This document shows positions 54,093 through 63,859 of a stretch of DNA of 64,000 nucleotides, in pieces (within the stretch, counting starts at the first letter, position 1; each line of letters opens with the position of its first letter). The stretch is taken from contig JAFTUK010000055.1 of assembly GCA_017466325.1 (NCBI GenBank), forward strand, positions 21,675 to 85,674, written 5' to 3'. The DNA comes from Bacteroidaceae bacterium. Lineage in GTDB: Bacteria; Bacteroidota; Bacteroidia; Bacteroidales; Bacteroidaceae. The translations under genes were made by a program, and so were the position numbers. The notes beneath the pieces are model-generated. The model did no database searches. It saw only the letters and a program-made list of their open reading frames with translations, and was not told where the DNA came from.

Positions 54093-54184
54093 TAGGGACG
54101 CTGCGCGCAGCGTCCGAAGAACTCCACAAAACGCAAGAAAACACTCAACCAACCATTGGCGGACGCTGCACGCAGCGTCCCTAC
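54093..54184 (+). repeat. Pair of GGACGCTG..CAGCGTCC palindromes in inverted order
   Basis: TAGGG plus ACGCTGCGCGCAGCGTCC at 54093-54116 and the inverted copy with one base changed at 54160-54184. Each is a palindrome and together they form a longer inverted repeat. They resemble the GGACACGG palindromes at 57056 and 63926 in having the same TAGGGAC lead. No gene lies in 54056-54267. Confidence 0.85.
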
Positions 54185-54267
54185 CACGACACCATACGTT
54201 TTCCGTTTTGATTTCAGCCCCTTCGGGCGTCGACCTTCGATTCACCTTTCCGTTTTAAACAAGCATC

Positions 54268-55974
54268 ATGAAGCCACTCATAGGCATAACAGGCAATTTC
54301 GGCGACAAGGGCTGCGAACTGGCCAAGGGATACTACCAGAGTGTCCTTGAGGCAGGGGGCAGTCCCGTTGTGATTCCGCCATACACAGACATTTCGGCAA
54401 TGTCCGCTCTTCTGGACAGGTTGGACGGTATTTTGCTGAGCGGAGGTTCGGACATGAACCCTCTGCTTGTGGGCGAAGAGCCTATACCCCAACTGCATGG
54501 TATCAACCCCGAGCGCGATGTGCCCGAACTGAACCTCATACGTCAGGCATACGACCGCCAGATTCCCATGCTGGGTATATGCCGTGGCATACAGATGCTG
54601 GCGGCGGCCTTGGGTGGCAGCATATACCAGGACCTGGGCGTACAGTATAAGGATGCTCCGCTCATAAAGCACAGTCAGGACCTTGTGCGCGAGCAGGCAT
54701 CTCACACTGTCTTCCTTGATAAGGACAGCCTGCTTGGGGGACTGTTCAGGAGTTCAAGCCTTGCCGAAAGCGAGAAGGGCGAATTGAAGTTGCCCGTCAA
54801 CTCCTTCCACCATCAGGCGGTACGATGCCCGGGCAAGTTGTTCAAGGTGTCGGCGCGTTCTTCGGATGGAGTGATAGAGGCCGTGGAGAGCAGCGGGCAC
54901 AAGAGCATCCTTGGCGTGCAATGGCACCCGGAGTGCTTCATCCTGGCCGGCGACAAGAGCCAGATGCCCATCTTCCAGTGGCTGGTAAACGAGTCATGCA
55001 ACTATGCCCAGGCAAAGAAGGTGCATGGCCGCATACTCTCTCTGGACTCCCATTGCGACACACCCATGAAGTTCGGCACGGACGAGGAAAGGCTCGTCAC
55101 CCTGCCACGCATGAGGGACGGTCACCTGGATGCCTCCATAATGGTGGCGTACCTGCCGCAGGGCGAGCGTACCGGCGAGGCGCACCTGGCAGCAACGGCC
55201 AAGGCCAACCGTATCATCACCCAGATAGAGGAGACGGTATCGTCGCACTGTACCGAGGTGGGGCTGGCATACACCCCCGACGACCTCTACCGCTTGAAGG
55301 ACGAAGGCAAGAAGGCCATCATGCTGGGCATAGAGAACGGTTATGCCATAGGACATGACATTGCACAGATAGAACACTTCCGCAAGCGCGGAGTGGTGTA
55401 CATGACCCTGTGCCACAATGGTGACAACGACATCTGCGACTCTGCACGAAAGAGCAGCAACGAGCACGGCGGAGTAAGTCAGTTCGGTGCCGACGTGATA
55501 CGAGAGATGAACCGCCTGGGCATGATGGTGGACCTCAGCCATGCTTCGGAAAGGAGTTTCTACGATGCCATGGACATCTCCCAGGTTCCCATAGTGTGCA
55601 GCCATTCCAGTTGCAGGAGCCTTTGCGACCATCCCCGCAACCTCACCGACGGGCAGATGAAAAGCCTTGCCGGCAAGGGTGGCGTTATGCAGGTGACCTT
55701 CTACGAGGGATTCCTGCGCCAGGACTCCAAAGCCTCCGTGCTCGATGCCATAGAGCACATAAACCATGCCGTGAACATCATGGGCATAGAGCATGTGGGC
55801 ATAGGCACCGACTTCGATGGCGACGGAGGAGTGCCGGGACTGGCACATGCAGGCGAACTGATAAACCTGACACGTGCCCTGCTGCGCGAACGTTATTCCG
55901 AGGCCGACCTGCGCCTGCTTTGGGGAGAGAACTTCCTCAGGGTGATGCGCGAGGCCCAGGGGTTCAAGGCCTGA
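54268..55974 (+). CDS. Fusion of class I glutamine amidotransferase-like peptidase C26 and membrane dipeptidase M19
   Basis: A 568-residue protein with two enzymes. Residues 1-245 match gamma-glutamyl hydrolases (C26, PuuD-like): Cys105 in GICRGIQM, His220 and Glu222 in GVQWHPE form the triad. Residues 254-568 match M19 dipeptidase: LSLDSHCDTPM with His262 and Asp264 as zinc ligands, IENGYAIG, VCSHSSCRSLCDHPRN and GTDFDGDGG. No signal peptide, so both act in the cytosol. Together they could break gamma-glutamyl peptides and then the released dipeptides. The frame is continuous, with no sign of a missed stop. Both halves keep their key residues. Confidence 0.93.
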   Translation: MKPLIGITGNFGDKGCELAKGYYQSVLEAGGSPVVIPPYTDISAMSALLDRLDGILLSGGSDMNPLLVGEEPIPQLHGINPERDVPELNLIRQAYDRQIPMLGICRGIQMLAAALGGSIYQDLGVQYKDAPLIKHSQDLVREQASHTVFLDKDSLLGGLFRSSSLAESEKGELKLPVNSFHHQAVRCPGKLFKVSARSSDGVIEAVESSGHKSILGVQWHPECFILAGDKSQMPIFQWLVNESCNYAQAKKVHGRILSLDSHCDTPMKFGTDEERLVTLPRMRDGHLDASIMVAYLPQGERTGEAHLAATAKANRIITQIEETVSSHCTEVGLAYTPDDLYRLKDEGKKAIMLGIENGYAIGHDIAQIEHFRKRGVVYMTLCHNGDNDICDSARKSSNEHGGVSQFGADVIREMNRLGMMVDLSHASERSFYDAMDISQVPIVCSHSSCRSLCDHPRNLTDGQMKSLAGKGGVMQVTFYEGFLRQDSKASVLDAIEHINHAVNIMGIEHVGIGTDFDGDGGVPGLAHAGELINLTRALLRERYSEADLRLLWGENFLRVMREAQGFKA

Positions 55975-56014
55975 AGAATACACGTCATTGCCAATTAAGA
56001 AACATTATGGAGGA

Positions 56015-57013
56015 ATGAAACATACATTATATTTATTACTGATTATCGTAGCATCTGTGATTGCCTTCTCCTGCACGGGCACGAAGAAGGAGAAGAAGAC
56101 CAGTGCCTCTGCCAACAAGGAGTGTCCGGAGTTCATGGCCGACAGTGCCTTCCGCTATATCGAGGAGCAATGTGCCTTCGGCCCGCGCCTGCTCGGTACC
56201 AAGGAGGCCGACCTGTGTGCCGAATGGATAAAAGACCAGTTCGAGAGCAAGGGATGTGTGGTCAGCGAACAGAAGACACTGGTGACGGTGTGGGACGGAA
56301 CCTCCATGCCCTGCCGCAACATAATAGCCAGCACCAACACGCAGGCACAATACAGGATCCTGCTTTGTGCCCACTGGGACACTCGTCCCTGGGCAGACAA
56401 CGACCCCGATGAGGCTAACCACAAGAAGCCGGTCCTTGGTGCCAACGACGGTGCCAGCGGTGTGGCAGTGATGATAGAGATAGCACGTCTAATCCAGCAA
56501 CAACCCATGAAGGACCTGGGCATAGACTTCGTATGCTTTGATGCCGAGGATATGGGCACACCGGAATGGGCAGAGTCCCAGGTAAGCGACGACCAGGACA
56601 CATGGTGCCTGGGCAGTAAGGTGTGGGCAGAGCAGATGCGCCGGATAGGCTACAATCCGCGCTATGGCATCCTTCTGGACATGGTGGGAGGCCGTGGCGC
56701 CACCTTTGCCAAGGAGCAGGTTAGCGTGTACTTTGCCAACCATGTTGTCAACAAAGTATGGAAACTGGCATCCGACCTCGATTACGGGCAGTTCTTCCCC
56801 AACACGGACGGCGGAAGCCTGGTGGACGACCATGTGAACGTAAACGCCATAGCAGGTATTCCCTGCATAGACATAGTGCCGTACTTCAACTATGGACCAA
56901 GCAGTTTCGGTCCCACATGGCACACCGTGAACGACACCCCCGAGAACATAGACAAGAACGTACTGAAGGCGGTGGGGCAAACCGTGCTCCAACTTCTGTA
57001 TAACGAACAGTAA
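56015..57013 (+). CDS. M28-family lipoprotein, glutaminyl-peptide cyclotransferase-like
   Basis: A 332-residue lipoprotein starting at ATG 56015 just after GGAGGA; the lipidated Cys is residue 20 (VIAFSC). The zinc-hydrolase core has AHWDTRPWAD, GANDGASGVA, FDAEDMG and a late WHTVNDTPENID. This set fits type II glutaminyl cyclases of Bacteroidetes, which turn N-terminal Gln into pyroglutamate on exported proteins, as well as M28 aminopeptidases. It would act in the periplasm. It follows the fusion peptidase by 40 bp on the same strand. Confidence 0.87.
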   Translation: MKHTLYLLLIIVASVIAFSCTGTKKEKKTSASANKECPEFMADSAFRYIEEQCAFGPRLLGTKEADLCAEWIKDQFESKGCVVSEQKTLVTVWDGTSMPCRNIIASTNTQAQYRILLCAHWDTRPWADNDPDEANHKKPVLGANDGASGVAVMIEIARLIQQQPMKDLGIDFVCFDAEDMGTPEWAESQVSDDQDTWCLGSKVWAEQMRRIGYNPRYGILLDMVGGRGATFAKEQVSVYFANHVVNKVWKLASDLDYGQFFPNTDGGSLVDDHVNVNAIAGIPCIDIVPYFNYGPSSFGPTWHTVNDTPENIDKNVLKAVGQTVLQLLYNEQ

Positions 57014-57055
57014 TTCATTCCCTCCCTAAAGGGTGATGAACGGTTGCGAGGGAGA

Positions 57056-57080
57056 GTAGGGACACGGCATGCCGTGTCCG
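57056..57080 (+). repeat. GGACACGGCATGCCGTGTCC palindrome, copy 1
   Basis: A 20-bp perfect palindrome preceded by GTAGG, identical to that at 63926. It lies in the gap before sufE. Confidence 0.85.
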
Positions 57081-57118
57081 CCAAAATCATCAATAAGAAA
57101 CAGTATAAAAACATATTC

Positions 57119-57544
57119 ATGAGTATAAACGAGATACAGGACGAAATCATAGAGGAATTCCAGGACTTTGACGACTGGATGGACCGTTACCAGTTGCTCA
57201 TAGACATGGGCAGTGACCAGCCGGAACTGCCCGTGCAGTACAAGACGGAGCAGAACCTGATAGACGGTTGCCAGAGCCGTGTGTGGCTTCAGGCAGACAT
57301 GGTGGACGGCAAGGTGCAGTTCCAGGCAGAGAGCGATGCGCTGATAGTGAAGGGCATCGTTGCCCTGCTGGTGCGCGTGCTCAACAACCAGACACCACAG
57401 GACATACTGGATGCCGACCTCTACTTCATAGAGCATATAGGTCTGAGGGAGCACCTCTCGCCCACGCGTTCCAACGGCTTGCTGGCCATGTTGAAGCAGA
57501 TGAAGATGTATGCCTTGGTGTTCAGCCAGAAAGCAGGAGCATAG
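57119..57544 (+). CDS. sufE: SufE-family Fe-S cluster assembly protein
   Basis: A 141-residue protein. SufE takes sulfur from the desulfurase SufS through an active Cys, here Cys51 in NLIDGCQSRVW, the family hallmark. The longer frame from 57044 runs through the palindrome, so ATG 57119 is used. No sufS is nearby. Its stop is 1 bp before the dusB start. Confidence 0.92.
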   Translation: MSINEIQDEIIEEFQDFDDWMDRYQLLIDMGSDQPELPVQYKTEQNLIDGCQSRVWLQADMVDGKVQFQAESDALIVKGIVALLVRVLNNQTPQDILDADLYFIEHIGLREHLSPTRSNGLLAMLKQMKMYALVFSQKAGA

Positions 57545-57545
57545 G

Positions 57546-58529
57546 ATGAAGATAGGAAACATCGACCTTGGGCACGAACCTATATTCCTGGCTCCTATGG
57601 AGGACGTCACGGACATAGGTTTCCGTCTGCTGTGCAAGCAGATGGGGGCAGCCATGGTGTATTCCGAGTTTGTTAGTTCGGATGCCCTCATACGCATGGT
57701 CAACAAGAGTCTTGCCAAACTGCAGGTTTGCGAGGACGAGCGCCCCGTGGCAATACAGATTTACGGCAAGGACGTGGATGCCATGCGCGAGGCGGCCAGG
57801 ATAGTGGTTGACCAGGCACATCCCGATGTACTGGACCTCAACTTCGGTTGCCCAGTCAGAAAGGTTGCCGGCAAGGGGGCTGGTAGCGGCATGCTCCAGA
57901 ACGTGCCCCTGCTCCTTGAGATAACCAATGCCGTGGTGGAGGCTGTCCCCGACACCCCAGTCACGGTAAAGACACGCCTCGGATGGGACCCCCCGGGCCT
58001 TTACCTCCCAGACGGCACGCCGTTCATCGTTGACCTGGCAGAGCGTCTTCAGGACGTTGGCATACAGGCCCTTACCATCCACGGCCGCACCCGTGCGCAG
58101 ATGTATCAGGGCGAGGCCGACTGGACGTTGATAGGCGAGGTGAAGAACAATCCGCGCATGCATATCCCCATCATAGGAAACGGCGACATCAGTACCAAGG
58201 AGCGTGTACGCGAGTGTTTCGACCGCTACGGTGTGGATGCCGTAATGGTGGGACGTGCCACATTCGGACGCCCGTGGATATTCCGCGAGTTGCAGGGCGG
58301 CACTCTCTCACTGGACGAAAAGATGGACATACTGAAGCAGCAGGTAATCACCTCGGTGGAGAGGATAGACGAATACCGCGGCATCCTGCATGTGAGAAGG
58401 CATCTTGCCGCCTCGCCCATATTCAAGGGTATCCCTAACTTCCGCGAGACACGTATAAAGATGCTGCGTGCCGAGACGGTGGAGGAACTCTTCCAGATAA
58501 TAGAAGAAATACGGACAATGTTGAAATAG
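57546..58529 (+). CDS. dusB: tRNA-dihydrouridine synthase
   Basis: A 328-residue FMN enzyme that reduces uridine in tRNA D-loops. The flavin-binding start LAPMEDVTDIGFR and the catalytic-Cys block DLNFGCPVRKV (Cys near 102) are clear, with IHGRTRAQMYQGEADW and IGNGDIS later. Assigned to the DusB-like group by its N-terminus; the exact tRNA position is not decidable. The longer frame overlaps sufE, so ATG 57546 is used. Confidence 0.92.
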   Translation: MKIGNIDLGHEPIFLAPMEDVTDIGFRLLCKQMGAAMVYSEFVSSDALIRMVNKSLAKLQVCEDERPVAIQIYGKDVDAMREAARIVVDQAHPDVLDLNFGCPVRKVAGKGAGSGMLQNVPLLLEITNAVVEAVPDTPVTVKTRLGWDPPGLYLPDGTPFIVDLAERLQDVGIQALTIHGRTRAQMYQGEADWTLIGEVKNNPRMHIPIIGNGDISTKERVRECFDRYGVDAVMVGRATFGRPWIFRELQGGTLSLDEKMDILKQQVITSVERIDEYRGILHVRRHLAASPIFKGIPNFRETRIKMLRAETVEELFQIIEEIRTMLK

Positions 58530-58543
58530 TACAGCCCCCCAAC

Positions 58544-58652
58544 GGACCCTCCCCCTGCCCCTCCACAAGGGAGGGGAGTAGTTACATAAGCAGATTACAA
58601 TACATTTCACTCCCCTCCCTTGTGGAGGGGTTGGGGGAGGGTCTCCTTCTTC
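58544..58652 (+). repeat. Inverted pair of CCCTCC/GGAGGG palindromic elements
   Basis: 58544-58585 carries the element in one orientation (GGACCCTCCCCCTGCCCCTC, then CACAAGGGAGGGGAG) and 58609-58652 in the other (CCCTCCCTTGTGGAGGGG, then TTGGGGGAGGGTC). The two face each other across 23 bp, so the transcript between dusB and the U32 gene can form a very stable hairpin. Confidence 0.88.
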
Positions 58653-58669
58653 TCTTTTAAATAAGAACT

Positions 58670-59911
58670 ATGACACGTAAGGATTTTGAGATAATGGCTC
58701 CCGTAGGTTCCAGGGAGTCCTTTGCCGCGGCTCTGCGTGCAGGTGCCGACAGCATATACTTTGGTATCGAGAACCTGAACATGAGGGCCCATTCCGCCTC
58801 GGCATTCACCATAGACGACCTGAAGGAGATTGCCCACGAGTGCAGGATATGCGGTGTGAAGAGTTACCTGACCGTAAACACCATCATCTACGGCGAGGAC
58901 CTGCCTCTCATGCGCACCATCCTGGATGCCGCCAGGGAGGCAGGCATCAGTGCCGTCATTGCCAGCGACATTGCCGTCATGTCCTATTGCAACAGGATAG
59001 GGCAGGAGGTACATCTGTCCACCCAACTGAACATATCCAACATCGAGGCCCTGCGCTTCTATGCCCAGTTCGCCGATGTGGTGGTTCTGGCACGCGAACT
59101 CAACATGGAGCAGGTGGCAGAGATATACCGCCACATCATAGAGGAGAATATCTGCGGTCCCAAGGGCGAACTAATCCGCATAGAGATGTTCTGCCACGGT
59201 GCCCTGTGCATGGCGGTGAGCGGAAAGTGCTACCTGTCCCTGAACAACGTTGGGAAGTCGGCCAACCGTGGCGAGTGCATGCAGATATGCCGCCGTTCAT
59301 ACACCGTGCGCGATCGTGAAACCGGCACCGAACTGGACATAGACAACAAGTACATCATGTCGCCAAAGGACCTGAAGACTCTCCGTTTCATGGACGTGAT
59401 GATGAACTCCGGCGTGCGCGTCTTCAAGATTGAGGGACGTGCCCGAGGTCCCGAGTACGTGAGCACCGTGGTGTCGTGCTACAACGAGGCCATCAATGCC
59501 GTGCTGGAAGGCACCTTCACGGAGGAATTGAAGGACGAACTGGACAAACGTCTTGCCACCGTGTTCAACCGCGGTTTCTGGGACGGATACTATCAGGGCA
59601 AGAGCCTGGGAGAGTGGAGCGAGGTGCACGGCAGTGCCGCCACCGAGAAGAAGGTGTATTGCGGCAAGGTGGTGCGCTATTTCTCCAAACTTGGTGTGGC
59701 GGAATTCAAGATAGAGGCATGCGAACTGCCTTGCGGAGCCAAGATACTCGTCACCGGCCCCACCACCGGTGCCCTATATAGTACGGCTGATGAAATACGC
59801 TACGACCTCGAACCCGTACCGGTGGCAAAGAAAGGCCAGCACATCAGCATAGCAATGCCACAGAAAGTGCGCCGCAACGACAAACTCTTCTTGGTGGTGG
59901 AGAACAGTTAA
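58670..59911 (+). CDS. Peptidase U32 family protein (TrhP/RlhA-like RNA hydroxylation)
   Basis: A 413-residue protein with the U32 blocks EIMAPVGSRESFAAALRAGADSIYFG at the N-terminus and EMFCHGALCMAVSGKCYLS plus NRGECMQICRRSY in the middle, whose cysteines probably bind an iron-sulfur cluster. Members studied in E. coli hydroxylate tRNA or 23S rRNA and use prephenate; protease activity is doubtful for this subgroup. The neighbouring tRNA-modifying dusB supports an RNA role. A terminator follows. Confidence 0.9.
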   Translation: MTRKDFEIMAPVGSRESFAAALRAGADSIYFGIENLNMRAHSASAFTIDDLKEIAHECRICGVKSYLTVNTIIYGEDLPLMRTILDAAREAGISAVIASDIAVMSYCNRIGQEVHLSTQLNISNIEALRFYAQFADVVVLARELNMEQVAEIYRHIIEENICGPKGELIRIEMFCHGALCMAVSGKCYLSLNNVGKSANRGECMQICRRSYTVRDRETGTELDIDNKYIMSPKDLKTLRFMDVMMNSGVRVFKIEGRARGPEYVSTVVSCYNEAINAVLEGTFTEELKDELDKRLATVFNRGFWDGYYQGKSLGEWSEVHGSAATEKKVYCGKVVRYFSKLGVAEFKIEACELPCGAKILVTGPTTGALYSTADEIRYDLEPVPVAKKGQHISIAMPQKVRRNDKLFLVVENS

Positions 59912-59928
59912 GTAGAAATAGGTATAGT

Positions 59929-59985
59929 AAAAGTCCTGCACATAAACTTGCATCAGCAGTTGTTTTATGTGCAGGACTTTTTATA
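59929..59985. terminator. Bidirectional terminator between the U32 gene and asd
   Basis: AAAAGTCCTGCACATAAA (59929-59946) pairs with its complement (59964-59981) over 18 bp, with A and T runs at the two ends. It lies between convergent genes and can serve both. Confidence 0.93.
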
Positions 59986-60020
59986 TGCAGACTCTATGTC
60001 TTTTCAAAAATCCGTTGAAA

Positions 60021-61043
60021 TCAGGCTTTTTTACCTATTGTAGGGTCGTTCTGTATGAGCCATTCGGCTATCTGCACGGCGTTGAGGGCGGCGCCCTTCT
60101 TTATCTGGTCGCTCACCAGCCAGAATGCAAGACCGTTGGGGTTGCTGATGTCCTTGCGGATACGGCCCACGTAGACATCGTCGCATCCCTCCAGGAAGAG
60201 GGGCATGGGGTATTCCTTCTTCTCGGGCTCGTCCTGAAGGCGCAGACCGTTGCCGTTGCGTACAGCCTCCTTGAACTCCTCCACGCTGACGGGGCGCTCT
60301 GTCTCTGCCCAGATGGCCTCAGAATGGCAACGCAGAGAGGGCACGCGAACGCACATGGCTGAGCAGTCGGCATCGGTGTGCATGATCTTCTTTGTCTCGT
60401 GGAACATCTTCATCTCCTCCTTGGTGTAGCCGTTGTCGGTGAACACGTCAATCTGGGGGATTACGTTGAAGGCCAACTGGTATGCGAACTTCTCCACGGT
60501 GGGCTTCTCGCCGGCCAGCACCTGGCGGTACTGCTCGAACAGTTCTGCCATGGCGGCGGCGCCGGCACCGCTGGCAGCCTGATAACTGGCCACGTGGATG
60601 CGGCGGATGTGGCTGATGTTCTCCAGAGCCTGCAGGGCCACTACCATCATGATAGTGGTGCAGTTGGGGTTGGCTATGATGCCGCGGGGGCGGTCCAGTG
60701 CGTCCTTGGCATTGCACTCGGGCACTACCAGGGGCACGTCCTCGTCCATACGGAATGCGCTGGAGTTGTCTATCATCACGGCACCATGCTTGGTGATGGT
60801 CTCGGCAAACTCCTTGCTCGTGCCGCCACCGGCGCTGGTGAAGGCGATGTCCACGCCCTTGAAGTCATCGTTGTGCTGGAGGAGTTTCACTTCTATCTCC
60901 TTGCCACGGAAGGTGTATTTGGTTCCGGCGCTACGCTGGCTGCCGAAAAGCAACAGTTCGTCAATGGGGAAGTTGCGTTCATCCAGAACGCGCAGGAATT
61001 CTTGACCTACGGCACCGCTGGCGCCTACAATCGCTACTCTCAT
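60021..61043 (-). CDS. asd: Aspartate-semialdehyde dehydrogenase
   Basis: A 340-residue enzyme reducing aspartyl phosphate to the semialdehyde for lysine/diaminopimelate, threonine and methionine synthesis. The NADP loop is [12 protein letters not shown] (6-17); the catalytic Cys is Cys128 in [17 protein letters not shown] carries the late active-site residues. Length is normal. It is monocistronic and convergent with the U32 gene. Confidence 0.96.
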   Translation of the reverse strand: MRVAIVGASGAVGQEFLRVLDERNFPIDELLLFGSQRSAGTKYTFRGKEIEVKLLQHNDDFKGVDIAFTSAGGGTSKEFAETITKHGAVMIDNSSAFRMDEDVPLVVPECNAKDALDRPRGIIANPNCTTIMMVVALQALENISHIRRIHVASYQAASGAGAAAMAELFEQYRQVLAGEKPTVEKFAYQLAFNVIPQIDVFTDNGYTKEEMKMFHETKKIMHTDADCSAMCVRVPSLRCHSEAIWAETERPVSVEEFKEAVRNGNGLRLQDEPEKKEYPMPLFLEGCDDVYVGRIRKDISNPNGLAFWLVSDQIKKGAALNAVQIAEWLIQNDPTIGKKA

Positions 61044-61089
61044 CGTTTATCTTTTTTTGTTTTGATTACTCTGTTTGATAATTTGCGTG

Positions 61090-61159
61090 CAAAATTACGG
61101 AAAATATTATAAATAAGGTGTGCTCTTGCCTATAAATAGCACAAAAAACATTACCTTTG
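61090..61159. promoter_or_regulatory. Divergent asd / antiporter promoter region
   Basis: Minus strand: TAATTTTG at 61097-61090, 47 bp before the asd ATG. Plus strand: TACCTTTG at 61152-61159, one base before the first ATG of the antiporter frame. Initiation near 61166 would exclude that ATG. The -33 boxes are weak (CTTG at 61125-61128 with a 23-bp spacer on the plus strand). Confidence 0.6.
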
Positions 61160-61181
61160 CATGAAATTATACACACAGGAC

Positions 61182-63209
61182 ATGCTTCAGATACTGACAT
61201 CCATACACATGCCATTGGCATTGGTCACGGACCCCACGTGGGTGTTTTTCGTGGTACTGATGATTATCCTGTTTTCTCCCATCCTGCTCCGCCGTCTCCG
61301 CACGCCCCACATCATAGGCCTGATATTGGCCGGTGTGATGATAGGCCAGCATGGCTTCAACATCATAGAGAGGGACAGGAGTTTCGAGATTTTCGGCCAG
61401 GTGGGAATATACTTCATCATGTTCCTGGCCGCACTGGAGATGAACATGGGCAGTGTGCACCAGTATGGGCGTAAGGGTTTCCTGTTCGGCATGATAACCT
61501 ACTGCGTGCCGTTTGCCCTCGGTTTTCTGGCTGCGCACTATCTGCTTGGCTTCGGTGCCATCACGTCGGTCCTGCTCAGTTGTATCCTTGCATCGCATAC
61601 GCTGATAACGTATCCCATAGTGAGCCGTTTCGGTTTGTCGCGGCATCCTGTGGTTACCGTTTCCGTAGTGGCCACGGCGGTGGCCCTGTTCGTGGCCCTG
61701 CTTGTGCTGGCCATAGCGGTGGGTTCGTTGCAGGAGACAGACTGGAGGTTCTGGGCGTTCTTTACGGTGAAGTGCCTGGCATACGGGGCGTTCATCATAT
61801 ATGCCTATCCCAGGATAGGGCGCTGGTTCCTGCGCAGGTACGACGAACCGATAATGCAGTTCATCTTCATCCTTTCGTTGGTCTTCCTGAGTGCCGCCCT
61901 GGCGGAACTGGCAGGACTGGAGGGATTGTTGGGAGCGTTCCTCGCAGGTCTGTCGGTAAACAGGCTCATCCCCCGCACCTCGCCCCTCATGTCGTATATC
62001 CAGTTTGTGGGCAATGCCCTGTTCATCCCCTATTTCCTGATAGGCGTGGGCATGCTCATCGACCTTAGGGTGCTATTCGGCGACATGGATACAATATGGA
62101 TTGTGGTGGTGATGGTATTGGTGGGCACGTTCTCCAAGTGGCTGGCTTCCTATGTCATGAGCCGCTTCTCCAAGGACCTGAAGGGAGGTTCCCTGCTGAT
62201 GTTCGGCCTTACCAACGCGCATGCCGCAGGTGCTCTGGCCATAGTGATGATAGGCACCGACCCGAAAGTGAACCTGATGGATGCCTCGGTGCTCAACGGC
62301 ACGGTGATGCTGATACTCTTCTCTTGCATAATAAGCAGTTTTGCCACCAGCGAAGGAGCACGGCGCCTGGCCCTCATGGACACGGACACCGAGGAGAACC
62401 AGGGTGCATGGCACGGCAAGTGCCTGGTTACGTACAGCCAGCCGGACAGTGTGGGACTTCTGACCCAGTTGGCACTGATAATACGAAATTCCCGTATCCC
62501 CGACAGTCTGATGGGTCTTACCGTCACCCTCAACGACTACGACGGGGAGGCACAAGGCTACCGCGAGGCCCAGCGCATGCTGGAGGAGGCCACCTCGGTG
62601 GCATCGGCCGCGGAGGTTGACCTGAAGACCCTCTCGCGCCTGAGCACCAACATAGCGGGCGGTATCCTGCACACCATACGCGAATACGATTGCGGTGAGG
62701 TGATGGTATGCCTTACCGACCGCACCACGGGCATGCCCAAGTCCAGCCTCGGGCCGGTCATAGACCATGTGCTGGAGGGAACAAACCGCGAGGTCATGGC
62801 CGTGCGACTGATAGTCCCGCCCGGCACCTTGCACAAGGTAATTGTTGCCGTTCCGCAGAAGGCAGAGTACGAGGCAGGCTTCTACAAGTGGCTGGAGCAT
62901 GTTTGCCGTATGGGAGAGCAACTGGATTGCCAGTTGGAGTTCCATGCCCACCCCGACACCATGCCCAACATAAAGAGTTACATGTGGCGCTACCATGTGT
63001 CTCTGCGTGCCGAGTACATTGAGATGGCCCTGTGGACAAAGATCATCTCTCTGGCGCAAAGGGCCGGTTCCGACGAGATGGTGGTATTCGTCAGCGCACG
63101 ACCCGGTTTCATCTCCTATAAAGGTTCGTTCGCAGGCCTGCCCCTGATGATACACAGATATTTCAGTCATACCAGCGTAATGCTGCTATACCCCGACCAG
63201 TGGTCATGA
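61182..63209 (+). CDS. CPA2-family cation/H+ antiporter with C-terminal UspA-like domain
   Basis: The frame begins at ATG 61161, but a -7 box ends at 61159, so the next ATG at 61182 ([18 protein letters not shown]) is preferred; 61209 is also possible. The product has about 675 residues. Some twelve membrane helices begin with [34 protein letters not shown], typical of KefB/NapA-like exchangers. From about residue 410 a soluble alpha/beta region resembles universal-stress-protein domains and may sense nucleotides. It exchanges Na+ or K+ for H+. It overlaps lolD by 4 bp. Confidence 0.88.
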   Translation: MLQILTSIHMPLALVTDPTWVFFVVLMIILFSPILLRRLRTPHIIGLILAGVMIGQHGFNIIERDRSFEIFGQVGIYFIMFLAALEMNMGSVHQYGRKGFLFGMITYCVPFALGFLAAHYLLGFGAITSVLLSCILASHTLITYPIVSRFGLSRHPVVTVSVVATAVALFVALLVLAIAVGSLQETDWRFWAFFTVKCLAYGAFIIYAYPRIGRWFLRRYDEPIMQFIFILSLVFLSAALAELAGLEGLLGAFLAGLSVNRLIPRTSPLMSYIQFVGNALFIPYFLIGVGMLIDLRVLFGDMDTIWIVVVMVLVGTFSKWLASYVMSRFSKDLKGGSLLMFGLTNAHAAGALAIVMIGTDPKVNLMDASVLNGTVMLILFSCIISSFATSEGARRLALMDTDTEENQGAWHGKCLVTYSQPDSVGLLTQLALIIRNSRIPDSLMGLTVTLNDYDGEAQGYREAQRMLEEATSVASAAEVDLKTLSRLSTNIAGGILHTIREYDCGEVMVCLTDRTTGMPKSSLGPVIDHVLEGTNREVMAVRLIVPPGTLHKVIVAVPQKAEYEAGFYKWLEHVCRMGEQLDCQLEFHAHPDTMPNIKSYMWRYHVSLRAEYIEMALWTKIISLAQRAGSDEMVVFVSARPGFISYKGSFAGLPLMIHRYFSHTSVMLLYPDQWS

Positions 63210-63859
63210 TAAAGATAGAAGACATAAGGAAGAGTTTCGGCAACCTTCAGGTGCTGAAGGGCATCAGCCTGGAAATTGGCAAGGGCGAGGTGGTGAGCAT
63301 CGTGGGTTCCAGCGGTGCGGGCAAGACAACCCTGTTGCAGATAGTAGGCACTCTGGACAAGGCCGACTCGGGACGTGTCGTCATTGCCGGCGAGGACGTG
63401 ACTAACCTCTCCTCCGACCGCATGGCGCGTTTCCGCAACAAGCACATAGGCTTCGTATTCCAGTTTCACCAACTTCTGCCCGAATTCACGGCGCTGGAGA
63501 ATGTCATGATGCCTGCCTTCATAGCAGGAACCTCTCACAAGGAGGCCAAGAAGCGTGCCATGGAACTGCTCGAGTTCATGGGGCTCTCCGAGCGTGCCGC
63601 ACACAAGCCCAACGAACTCTCCGGCGGCGAGAAGCAGCGTGTGGCGGTGGCACGTGCCTTGATGAACAACCCCGAACTGGTGCTTGCCGACGAACCTTCG
63701 GGCAGTCTTGACACCAAGAACAAGGAGGAACTGCACCGCCTTTTCTTTGACCTTAGGGATAAGTTCGGACAGACCTTCGTCATCGTCACCCACGACGAAA
63801 CCCTGGCATCGCTCACCGACCGCACCATCAGGATGAAGGACGGGGTGATAGTGGACTGA
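63206..63859 (+). CDS. lolD: ABC transporter ATP-binding protein, LolD-like
   Basis: A 217-residue ATPase. Walker [10 protein letters not shown] is at 34-42, the signature is LSGGEKQR, and Walker B is [12 protein letters not shown]. The order and [29 protein letters not shown] loop match the LolD/MacB group that powers lipoprotein release to the outer membrane. The ATG at 63206 overlaps the antiporter stop by 4 bp; a GTG two codons earlier is less likely. The membrane partner lolC/E is not in the window, so LolD is preferred over other MacB-type systems only by similarity. Confidence 0.88.
   Translation: MIKIEDIRKSFGNLQVLKGISLEIGKGEVVSIVGSSGAGKTTLLQIVGTLDKADSGRVVIAGEDVTNLSSDRMARFRNKHIGFVFQFHQLLPEFTALENVMMPAFIAGTSHKEAKKRAMELLEFMGLSERAAHKPNELSGGEKQRVAVARALMNNPELVLADEPSGSLDTKNKEELHRLFFDLRDKFGQTFVIVTHDETLASLTDRTIRMKDGVIVD

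Noticed and set aside
58670-59911. Collagenase-like protease activity for the U32 protein
   Set aside because: The sequence groups with the RNA-hydroxylation type; the protease name is historical.
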